This document shows positions 27,501 through 39,500 of a stretch of DNA of 64,000 nucleotides, in pieces. Position numbers and translations under genes: made by a program. Within the stretch, counting starts at the first letter, position 1. Each line of letters starts with the position of its first letter. The notes beneath the pieces were generated by a model. That model was not told the DNA's origin and made no database searches. It worked only from the letters and a program-made list of their open reading frames with translations. The DNA comes from Xiphydria camelus (Eukaryota > Arthropoda > Insecta > Hymenoptera > Xiphydriidae), in the NCBI GenBank assembly GCA_963678675.1, contig OY783196.1, positions 27,940,827 to 28,004,826 of the forward strand, in the 5' to 3' direction.

Positions 27501-30500
27501 TCCGTTCCACGCGGAACGATCCGATCGGGGCGCGCCTGAAATTTAAATTCACGTCACGTCGCCGGCTTCGCGTTTCGTTTCGAACACAGCCGCCCGGCGG
27601 GATTATTTCCGAATTTTCCGTCGGTGCGGGACGATTTCGGGACCGCGACCGCGGGTGGAAACGGGAGGGATGTGCGTCGCGCGCGCGGGAGGAGTCGAAG
27701 GACCGGCGTAGAGATCGATACACACGCGGGACGCGCGAGAAGAACGGGGCGGAAGCAGACGAGGATATCGCGTATAGCGCGACGCATTATCCCGCTATCG
27801 GAAGCTCGTCGCGTCGTCGGTCGTCGGAAACGGCGCTGCGTTTAACGGTCCGCCGCGACACAAAACCAGGGATGACTGCGGCTGGCGTATCGAGAGCGCG
27901 TCGTCGATATCGCGTTTCTTTTCACGTCTCTGCGTCGCGTCATTAACGGCGCGGTGTAATCGTCGCGACGGCCTTTCGGGCTAAACGCGCGCGCGCGCGC
28001 GCGTTGGAAAAGCAAAAGGAGAAACTCGAGCTTCGCGGAATACTGTAGCTTTCGCCGCGTTTTCACCGCACCGCGCGACAGTGTATATGGGGGGGGGAGG
28101 AAAAAAGTGGTCGGAGGTTACGGATCGCTGCGGTTACCAGGGAGCCGGCGTCGGGACGTCGTCGTTTCTTTCTCTTTGCATCCTCCGTACGGCGTTTAAT
28201 CGTCGCTGCGATGTTTCGCTGTAAATGTTCGCACGCGGTGTAGGATTTCGCACGTGACGCTGGAATCGGTCTCCGTATGAGACGAGCGGTGAGAAGTCGT
28301 GTTGGAGAAATAACGGACGCAAATAGACGCGTCGTCGAGCAATGACGTCTCGACCCCGATCCAAGTCCTCGTATAGAATCGCACTTATTTAATTAGACTG
28401 AAAAGGAGGAGCCGAATAGAGCGATACGAGCTAAATGCCGGTTAGACTTAACGTCAATTCGAGTGCAGAGTCAGTCGCGTACGATGTGAAGAAAATGTTT
28501 AAATGGAAGGGTGACTGTACTACGGCGGAAAAAAGTAGAAATAACCACGAACAGCAAAGACTGCATTACGGAAAGCGTCGAGACCGGAACAACCTCGACT
28601 TTTCCCGCGATTCCCCTATCAAGATTGTCCTTGCAGCTTCAAAGGAACGGGGTGTTCCAGGGCGTCAGCAATTTCACCGTCGAGCGAGTAAAAACGACTT
28701 GGCGCAGTTTAAAGATAAGCGCGCGAGCTGTAATTATAGATCCGAGTGCGGAGTGGCTCTTATCAAGATTTCTAACGACCCCCGTGGCCATCTGGCGTAG
28801 CACCAGGGTGAACGGTCCTTCGCGGAAGTCGTCGGAAAGAAACTAGAGCCATTTCGAAAAGTAATTATTCGGAGCGTCGAGAAAATATCGTCGAAGCGAG
28901 CGGTGACATCGCGCCACACCCCCCACCCGTACTACGAGGAACGAAGAAAATTACAGCGCGCGGACCGCGCGTAAACATTGCGGAAACCTCGCCGCCGGAA
29001 ACTCGACTTTTCCTGCAATTATTATTCCCCTCCCGAGGTTCGCCTCTCGCGCGCGCGCGCGCGGTCACAAAGGGCGAGAGACTCGAACGCGAGCAATTTC
29101 GCTGCCGAGGGGGTGTGCGGGGGAAAAACGGCTTCGTGGAGTTTAACGATAAGCTCTCGCGGACTGTAATTACAGATCCGAGAGAGCGCGCGGGGAGTGT
29201 CCATTATTATCAAGGCTTCTAATGACTGCCGCGCGTACGGTCCCCGCCTGTGTAGTCTGCAACCACGCAAGACGTGAACGCCGGTGGGTGTAGCCCTCCG
29301 CAGGCGCCGTCGCTGCGTACGCGCGGCGAGCGTCACGCGGCATCGACTCTCGTCGTACCAACGGGCGACAAAGGAGAGAAACCCAGCAAGACCAGTTCTG
29401 GGATCGTCGATCGAAAGTTCGGAGAGTCGATATCACTCGCCGTCGAAGCGTATACGTCACGATGCGCGGAGCGTGTTACCTTTTACGACGACGTGCAGCG
29501 AGCGGAGACGACGAGACTGTCTCTCTTTCGAGCAGTTTAAGATACGACCGCTCTCACAGCACTTCCGGTTTCTCGTGGAGCGGTGGGAATCGCGCGGGAA
29601 GGGAGGGGGGTCTCTCCTCCTCCGCTGTACTCCTCCCTGCTTCCCTCGCCTCGCTCCTTCCTCCTTTCTTTCAAACCCCCTCACGTTTTTGCATATAATA
29701 AAGAATATACCTATTTGAAAGCTTACGCGCGTCGCGGAAACCGACTCGGAATCGGCGCGGCGGGGAATATCGAGAGAGGAAAACGGAGTCGCGGTACAGG
29801 AGCGAGTGAGGGTGCAGCCGTGCTTCGGCGCGATGGGAGAGAGGGGGGGGGGATGAAGGAGGAATAAGTGGCCGGGGTAGAGAGGAGAGCCTGGGGCGAC
29901 GGGATAATATTTTTCCTAGGTCGTTTTCAAAGCAGGAAGAGCGCGATGCGATTCCGGCGATGTAGGAGAAATGTTCCGCGGTGGTCGGACGTTAGTTAGG
30001 GTGTCGTTATGGCGCGCTGGATGTGATACGCGAGTAATTATATCGAGAAATCGATGGAATCCTTTATAACGACTTACCGAAGCAAGGAGCCAGAAGCGAA
30101 ACGGCGAGGAGGATCCATGACGCGGGAAACCTGTAATAAAAAAAAAGTCGTTAGCGGAAGTTTGCCTTCGTACCGGGATATCGACTCTTCGCTATTCGCT
30201 GTTTAAGGGAAATCTGTAAAGAATATCGTCACTGTGCCATAAATAACCGAACGATACTCATACAGCGAATAGATTTATCGTAGAATCGAATCGGGTGAAA
30301 CGCGTTTAAAGGGAACGCGTATATCGCTGTTCGTTCCGATCAAGATTATTCACATCGACGCGAGAATATTCGTCGATTGATCGTCGAAATCGGCAATATC
30401 CGAATTCTTGTGTTTCGTAACGTCGATCTATAATAGGGGTCGACGTGGAAGGGATAAATATCGAGTGGGATTTTCATTTCTACCCTTTCTTTCATCGCCC

Positions 30501-33500
30501 AGTTACACCGATCTAGCAGTGCTAGATACGCCGATAAATAGCTCGACGTTATTGGCATTGAATCGAGTCAGATATTCACGGTGGAAGTAGGCGCCGCGCG
30601 AAAGGTCAGTGCGATGCGTGTAGATAGGAGGACGACCCGTAACTGCTTTGCATATCGATTCGCCCCTGTCCATTTAGCGGCGTGATCATTTGCTCCTCGG
30701 TGCGCGTCGGGGCGGTATCAATGCGTATAAGCCTTCGGCGCGATGGGAAACGCGTGAATACATATGAATGCGAATGTGCGAAGATCGAGCTTTCATTGAT
30801 AGCGGGTATACGGTTGGATTTCCCCCGAGTATCGAAAGATCGCCCAAGATTTCCGCCCGCGCTGTTTCTCTCTCGGCACTCGAACGAAGAATTCGGTGAC
30901 CCGGAATGAAATCGATTACACATCCGGGTTATGAATTCTGAAGTAGAGCACGCGCATTATCGATATGTGTATGCGTAGCGGAAAGTTTTTTTTACAAAAC
31001 AACTTCCTCTCCACGCTAAGTAATTGGCAGTGTGAATTTACCGTCCCTCGTATACAGCGTACCTATATATATGTATGTCTATAGACGACCGCGCGCACAT
31101 ATGATGGATTGCGCGGTGTAAGTAGGTGGACACGTCGGGTGCGGGCGATTGACTGGGTACCGCGTAGGGTGTTACAGGTCGGAGGGAAAACAGTCGATCG
31201 ATCGGTAATCATATCACGGTTGCCCAAAATACGATACGCTTGAACATATTCGACAATCGCGATGAAATTCACGGCACACGTGTGCTCGATAATCCGCAAG
31301 CGTGACTGTACACTGAACAACAAAAATTTGCCTCGTTCAACCATAAGAGTGAAGTTTAATATGGCGAACCTCACGCGGTGTAATTGTGCTTCGAGTAGAT
31401 ATTCGCTCGTTTCAACTTCAATTTGGTCGCTTCAACTCTATTCATTTTTCCTTACACTCTTATGGCATTGAAATAATCGCACCGTGATATTCGCCGTATT
31501 AAATTTCACCGATGGTTGAGAATGAAGCAATTTTTTATTCAGTGTAGATAAGGGCGAATGTCCCAATTCGTAACCAAATCCTCAAGTATCTCTTTATTAA
31601 CTTATCGTAGACTGTTCACACGAATATCTGTATTATCTCTTATTATTTGGATAAATATTTCTGTTAATCGAAAGCACATCAATGTTATACTTTTATTGAT
31701 AGAGCTCAATTATATAAGTGGTTAAGAATTGGGCTTAACTGATTAGGAATCAGGATACTTATCTCATATCACTCGACATACGCGCCGCGAAGTATATCGT
31801 TTCTCGTACAGGATACACACGCGTCTGTCGCTTCTGAGAGGATCGATCGATCCTCGCGTGTTTCCACGTAATTTTGCATGTGACATACGTACTACTGGAC
31901 TCTCCGTAGAGCGTCACTATTTAATAACAATTCCTCCTCCCATCGCGACTCGTATTCTGCCGGACGTGTTCACCACGGGGTCGATCGTATAAAATCCTGC
32001 GGACTTTATTACGCGGAAGCGCGCGCGAGGACGCCGCCCCATTTCACCGGATAAATTCGACCCCGCGCGCGGAGGGACGCGGTTAATTGCGATCTTCCCG
32101 GGTCCGGGTAATTGAACGGGGTCTATATATGTATACGCGTAACGAAGTCCTCCCCCAACAAACGCCCTTTGAGTCGGGTCCATCGAAGGATGATCTTGAC
32201 GAAGCGGCAGCCCTCCCACGCTTCGGCGGCGCGGGGCATTCCTCCTCCTTTAAATTACCTCCACTCGGGAGAGGGATAGTCCGTTGCGGCTGGAAGATCC
32301 ACTCCCGCGAGGCGAGGGAACGACGAAGGGATTGTTATCGGTGATCGAGCGGGAGTTCGGCACCTGAGTGGAACGAGAGCCACCCTTCTGCGCTTGCACG
32401 GAGGACGAAGTGCGAGACGACGTCGCGTGACGGAGGATCCTTTCACCTCCCTGCGCGCGTCGCGGAGGGCGGAGAAAAGGCGCGGTGGCGGCGGTATAAG
32501 ATCGCGCGGGTACATCGGATGCTGCGGAAGGGGGAAGGGAGGATCGCGGTGGTGCGGCTTAAAGAGGGAGAGAATAAAAGAGATGGGAAAATTATTAGAT
32601 ATACCCCGTAGCCACAGCGGGAGGGTTATTTTATTAAATCGAATACCACCGCGCGGGGGGAGGAAAGAAGATGGGAAGATTTTGCCCGAAATCGCTCGAT
32701 CGATCTTCGGGATCTTTTTTACCGCGCAACACCGAGCGACGTTCCGCGCGCGCGGCAGAACGAAGGAAAGCTAAGCGGAAGGGAGCGACGGCGAGGGACA
32801 CGCTCGAGCGGGGGCGGGATTACAACGTCTCGAGCGGCTCTCCCTCGAGGAGAGTTTCACGTCGAGGGTCCCGGCGCTTCCATTCGCACGGTACGAGCAC
32901 TCCGGAGGACTACGCCTTCCGCGTCTGGCAGCCGAGGGGGCGAGGGTGGCGCGACGCAAGGAGGAAGCCGCGCTGGAAATGCCGCGCGATTCCATCGACC
33001 CTTATCAGTCGCGGGGTGGAGTCTACGCTCGCACACCCGCCGCCCCAAGTAACCACCGCGTTCGGCTCTAAACCGTAATTAACGCGCGTCGGTGCTATCG
33101 ACTCGTCTTCGCCCGCAATTAGTCGCGGAGCGAAAATTCCCATCGCCGTTGGCTCTTCCGCGAGCGCGAGGTACGCTCGTCGCGTTCGTTCGCCTTTTCG
33201 GTTGGTCGTGCGCGCGGCCAAATGCTCGCGCCTCGAAAAGAGCGACGGAACCGCGAGGCAAGTGGAATCCGAGTTTGACTTCCGTCGGGATAATTGGTCT
33301 CACGCTCGTCGAGCAGGTGGATTTCCCATCGCTTTCCCTATAGACCGTCGCGCGAACCGTGTGCAGTCGCTCGTAACTGTAAAACTGCGCGGAAATGTTC
33401 GAAATCCTATGTAGGGGAGAGTTGCCTATATTGAACCGGTATTTAAATTGAACCTCCTGGCTGTCTTAAGTAAATGAGCATTTCTACTGATTCCAGAGAT

Positions 33501-36500
33501 TTCGATTTTTGTCAAAATCTTAAGCGCTGATTTTAAAAATCTCACACATGCACTTATTTATATACCCTATATATTGACTATATCTCAAAGGAAATATCAA
33601 ATATTAACGATTTTATGTACGAGAACATTTTTTTTAAATGGAAAGTCATCGATATCTTGGCGATTTTTTAAGATTTCCTCAATAAGTGCATGCTTTTTGG
33701 AATCAGCGCTTAAGATTTTGACAAAAATCGAACTCTCTCGACCATCCTATATTGTGTATTTTTTCGCGTTGATTACGAAAATCATCAATATATATTTAGG
33801 AAATCTCAAAGGAACACCGAGATATCCATGACTCTTTTATGAAAAAATAATTTTTCCGAAGATAAAATCGCTGTATCTGACATTTCCTTTGAGATATTGA
33901 CCTGATGACCATGATTTTCGGAATCAGCGTGAAAAAATACATCGGATGGGGTGGTCGAGCGATCGATTTTAGAGATTTCAATTTTCGCGAAAAATTGAAA
34001 AAACTTAAGCTATATGCCTTAGATTTTGACAAAAATCGAAATCTCTGGAATCGAACTCTCGACCATCCTATCTTGTGTATTTTTTCGCGCTGATTACGAA
34101 AATGATAGATATATCGAGGATATCTCAAAGGAAGACCGAGATATCGATGATTTTCAGTGAAAAAAGTAATTTTCTGGTACATGAAATCACCGATATCTTA
34201 TATCTCCTTTGAGATATTGTCAATATATCTGCCATTTTCGGAATCAGCGTGAAAAAATACATCGGATAGGATGCTCGAGCGATCGATTTTAGAGATTTCA
34301 ATTTTTGCGAAAAATTGAAAAAACTTAAGCTATATGCCTTAGATTTTGACAAAAATCGAAATCTCTGTAATTGAACTCTCGACAATCCTATCTTATGTAT
34401 TTTTTCGCGCTGATTGCGAAAATTATAGATATATCGAGGATATCTCAAAGGAAAATCGAAATATCGATGATTTTCCGTGAAAAAACGAATTTTCTGGTAC
34501 ATACATGAAATCACCGATATCTTATATTTCCTTTCAGATATCGTCAATATATCTGTCATTTTCGGAATCAGCGTGAAAAAATACATCGGATAGGGTGGTC
34601 GAGAGATCGATTTCAGAGATTTCAATTTTACCGAAAAAATAGAAGAAATGTCAAAGGGGGTACTGACCGGTACTAAGGTTTGAGTTTCTACTGATAGATG
34701 ACGTGAAAATGCTCATTTACTTAAAGTAGCCAGGAGGTTCAATTTAGGTACCGGTTCAATATAGGCAACTCTCCCCTATATACGGGGGCTGAATTCGCGA
34801 TGTTCGTCGGAATTCAGTAAGCGACCAGAAGGAAGGGCTTTTACGGAAGGTGCTTTCGTGGTTGCCTTCTATCAGGCGCAGCTGGAGCCGCTGATGCTGC
34901 GCCTGTGGCAGGCAACCGGGGAACCGATTTCGATCTTCTGATAAAAAAATATTCATATTTCTAAATTTAATTTGTAATCTGTATACGTATTTGATGCAAC
35001 ACGAAAAAGAAAATGTCCGAGATAATCATTATTGGCCGAGTTATAAGTGCATTTCTCTCTCCAACGTTGCGACGTCGTCGAAATGCAAGAGAGACGCGCC
35101 TATGCCGAGTTGCGAGTGCGAGAGAAATAGGCTTATAATACGATGACGTAACTGCATTTCAAAATTTCGTTTTTCAGCTCAGGGAAGACCGAAAATGCAA
35201 AATGAAAAAACACGGGGTTGATAATTTTGCTGAAATTTGTCGAATCTGCGATAAAGGGAAATACTTAGAAACCGAAATCTATACGATTCGGCGATTCTTA
35301 CGGAGATTTATTTCAGGGATTTGCGCCTACTATTTCGATCCCTCTCGATTCCTCGTCCAGATTAGAAGCTCGGTGCGGCCCACGAAATTCCACCCGACGC
35401 GAGGGTACGAAGAAACGGGAAGGAGAGCGACTTTATAAAAACGCTATAATTTATTTATTTTCTTCCATGTGAGAAAACCGAATTACCGCGAAATGCAAAG
35501 CGCGTCGACTCGTACGAACAACTCGACTATGACTTTATACACCCTTTCGAGCAACTTCCCCGCGAAAGGTGCACTTCGGTACACCTGCGGCTCTCGCGCG
35601 CCATACGTGCGTGGAAACGCAAATTTTCCCAACGCGAACTTTCCCCGTAGAATGTCGCGCGAACGCCGCCTCCCGGCGCCAGAGCCACCGCGGAACCGCT
35701 CCTGCGGTAACGTATAGCCGAGCGCGTAACGCCCACGTGTAGTCCTTCGGAAATGTGACGTGGGTGTAGTATCGACCGGCCGGAAAGGTCATTCACGATG
35801 CAGCTTCCGATGATACCTCTCGGAGAGTAGACGAACGTATGTGCGCGTGGAATTGGCGTTTCATCGAGAGCGCAGAGAGAATCGCGACCAACACGTCGAC
35901 TCGCGAAGTCCAATCGGCTCTAATCGTACCGTAAGAATATCCGATGCGGAAATTTCTCCGTTCGCTTCACATCGAATGGTCGATCGCTCGCGTTGCGCGT
36001 GCTATCGTCACTCGGGAACACCGGATAAATGGAGATTCGACGCGTGCGACGTATACCTACCTGTGCGGGATGCTGTATCACCATCGCACGTATTACAACG
36101 CCTCGTCGTCGTGCGCGGGGATTAATTTTTGCTTCCCGCCAATTTCCGCGGGGCTCGTATCGAGCGCTGTTAACGTCTGCGAATCTTTACGACGAGGGCG
36201 AAATGATATTCGCGAGAAAGCTCTCAGGGGTGGGAGGGGCTATAAATACACGCGGCGTTTCAGAGCCGAAAACGAGCGCGCGCCGTAAAGACGAAGCGAG
36301 GGGGAAAAAAGCGGCAGTGTTTAGCGGGGATCACGCAGCAAGATGTCTGCCCGCGAGACAGCGGAAGAATAAGCGAGAGGAAGGGAGAGAAGGACGTTCG
36401 TTACGGGAGAGGCGGAAGGGAATTAAGAGACGCGTCTACGTACAGGTATAGGACGCTTTCAGAGCGTCGAAACGACGCGGCAGTCGCGACTCGACTCTTA

Positions 36501-39500
36501 ACTCGAAAAGTTCTCGTTACGCCGCGGTGATCTCGATTTGTTTGCGCGCCTCTCTCTCTCTCTCTCTCGCCTGCGCCGCGCGATATCATCCCGCGTCGAC
36601 GTCACGACGTCAACCCCGCGCGCGCCGCGAAAAGCGACCGAGTTTCTCCAGCGGCGCGCGGAGGCGTTCGTCGATCGATAAAAGCTCTGCAACCTCCGCG
36701 AGTACGCGCGGCGTACGAGCGTCGAATTGGAGTTTGGTCGTTGTTTGCACGGGCTTCGGGGGGAGGGGGCGAGGCTCGGCGATCGCCCGCGGAGACTCCA
36801 GCGGACCCGCTGCGAAGGGGACACGCGGATCAAAGGGCCAGCTTTTGTCGGGTCGGACTCTTTCGTGTTTGTATATTCACGAAGGAAAACGCGACGGGGG
36901 GTGGGAATGATCGAAATCAATATTTCGATAAGGGAAGCGAGCCAGGACTCGGACGATCTTTAAAAGCCTACAGGCCTCTACGTATACGGAGGCTCGCAGG
37001 AGACAAAAGTCGAGAAACCTGCACCGAGAAGACAATTTATTAATAGTTAATAGATGTAATTCAAGATACGAGGAAATAAATATTTCGTTAGGCCGAAAAA
37101 AATATATGGTTATTACTCAAATGTTTGTTTCACTCAAATGATTGTCTCAAAGGATTGAATTGTACCAAATAAATATCGAATAGTTGATCCTTACTTGCCA
37201 CACTGGGGTTCGAAACAACCCCATGGTAAAATTCGTACTTGTGTGTGTGCCACACTGGGATTGATTTACACCCCAGCGAGAAGAATTGTTATAGCAAATA
37301 AATTATTGCGTATTTGTACTTGAAAATTGTATCAGATCTTCCTAAGAGCGTACTTTAAAAGACCGTGTAACTTTTATATTTCATTTTTTTCGCATACTTA
37401 ATTAAAAATTCTGGCTATACAAGTTACGCGGTCTTTTAAAGTACGCTCTTAAGAAGAGCTGTTAAAATGTTCAAGTACAAATATGCAATAATTTGTTTGT
37501 TATAACAATTTTTCTCGCTGGGGTGTAAATCAACCCCAGTGTGGCAAGTACGTGATTCTATAGAAGTGTGACAAGTAAGGGTTAATGAATATATCCTTGG
37601 TCCGATAAAATGTTGCATTTATTGCAGTGGAAAAAAAAAACTTGCTTCATTCAACCATCGGTGTGTAGAGGTTGAATACGTTAATTGTTTCAAGCAGATA
37701 TTCACTTGTTTCAACTTCAAATTGGTTGCCTCAACTCCATGTATTTTTCCTTACAGTCTTTAACAACTACATCGTGAGGTTCGCCGTATACAAACTCAGC
37801 GATGATTGAATGAAGCAAATTTTTGTCTCGGGGTATATTCTACAAATAAATCGTTTTCTCGGTGTAGGACCTCAAGGTCAATAAGAGGTGCGCACATAGT
37901 CATCCGGGTCTTCAGTAGGGTGACGAGAACGAAGAAGGCCTAAAGAGGTTCTATTTGAAACCGAAAAAATTCAAAGTAGTTCCCGAATTTCGATTAGGGT
38001 GCGACCTCAGTGCGAGTACTCGGAAATTTCCGACGGAAAGTCACGAGAAACGAGCGACGACACCCACGCGCGCGCGGCTTTTCTTCTTATCGCGAGGGCG
38101 CACGCGACGAAAAGCGGCGCGGCCCGCTCGACCCCACTTTAATGACGTCTCCCTTCGGCTGTGTTAATATATTCGCGCGATCAGCCCGGAAAACGCGCGA
38201 GCGAACGTCGATACTCGCGTTGCGTTTCCCCTTATCGCCGAGGGACACGCGGCGATTGCCGGCGGGCGAGCGGACAAAACCTGCAAATTACGCTGTATTC
38301 GTGCGGCGCGTGTGTGAGTATAATCGCGCGCCGTGTCAAAGTACTGTACGTCTCGCCGTAAGAAACTCGCGGATTCGCTCGACTTCCTTTGCGCGTCCGC
38401 GGCGCCGATGAGTATTCATCGGGGCCGGGGAAACGATCGGGTCGAGATCCTACCGTGAGCCGGAGGCGTTCGAGCGAATCGGAACGTCGCGATCGACGCG
38501 ATGCTGTGCCGTGCGCGGCTAATCGAGTACACGACGAGAATTCCGATTGCGAGTCGTGCTAGTAATTCGCACCGAGAGAAATGCGACACGTTTAACGTTA
38601 AAATCGTTCGTTATAGTTCTCGTAATTCGGGACGGCGCGTTTCTCCGATTTGTTTCCGATGTAAACGAATTACGGATACTTTTATCAATAACTCCTCAAA
38701 ATGAAGACATTAATGTGTCGTTATTTTCTGTAGTTGATTTTCCTGTATATATCATATGTGCGGCTAAATTTAATCGCCAAGAGGAAAACTTGAATCACTG
38801 TTATCTCAGTATCTGTGAGCTTTTGGCTCATGTTCGTATAACACTTTTTTTTTTATTATATTTTTATCTACAACAAAATCTTATATCGATGTGGGCCAAA
38901 AGTTCATAGATAATGAGATGTTAGTGATTGTCGTTTCTTTCCTGGCAAATAATAATTGGCTTAACCTCATACGGTGTAATACCCAAACTTTACCAAGCTT
39001 CTTGATTCGTTTGATTCGACTATATTTTTTATTTCTCCGTGCGATTGCTTCCTCGGAAAACCATATAATATTTCCATACGACATCCGTTAAAGCTCAAGC
39101 GATTTCTCGCGTTACTCCTCTTTCCGATTCCCGCAGTCCGGAAGACTTTGATCCCCCCGAATTCAAGAGGGCGGAGCGTCCCCTCGGAACACGCGTTCAC
39201 CCCTTATCGAGTAACGTGCCGTCGACGCGTCCACGCGGCATCAATGCGATTGGCTCTTCGCGTTGGAGAGTCGGCGAGGAGTAGCGCATTGTTCGTTATT
39301 GCGAAACTTTTCCTCGCCAACTTCCTCCCGCCTTTCCCTTCCCACGCGCTGCAACCCCGCGTGGCATAAGAGCCCGGTGTTTCGAGTGTAGCATTAACCG
39401 TTCGTAATTTCGCAGTCGGACCGAGCAGTCGTCGCGGTAGACCGCGGGAGAAGCTTGTTACTCGCTGCGTCCTTAATTACTCGACGACGCGGCTGGGAGG

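Larger units (their letters stand above)
15751..30077 (-). other. Cad87A: Cad87A intron 2, 14.3 kb
   Basis: Separates the signal-peptide exon from EC1. GC- and CpG-rich, with several (CG)n tracts, several MITEs and two diverged duplications described separately. The ORFs inside are GC-rich open frames of low complexity (Arg/Ser/Pro-rich) open on several frames at once, and none carries a recognisable domain. Likely harbours regulatory sequence, but no element can be named with confidence. Confidence 0.7.
37019..37866. mobile_element. TACACCGAG-family MITE, copy 2, twice interrupted
   Basis: Left part 37019-37187 and right part 37838-37866 align with the intact copy at 14518-14763; an intermediate piece (TTAATGAATATATCC...GATAAAATG) lies at 37582-37622. 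Two other elements occupy the gaps (37188-37581 and 37623-37837). The joined pieces restore the order seen in the intact copy. Confidence 0.7.

Noticed and set aside
34125..34625. 166-codon minus-strand ORF with repeated protein motifs (YPMYFFTLIPK)
   Set aside because: The repeats are translations of the DNA subrepeats inside the 33414-34776 element, not a protein-coding gene.
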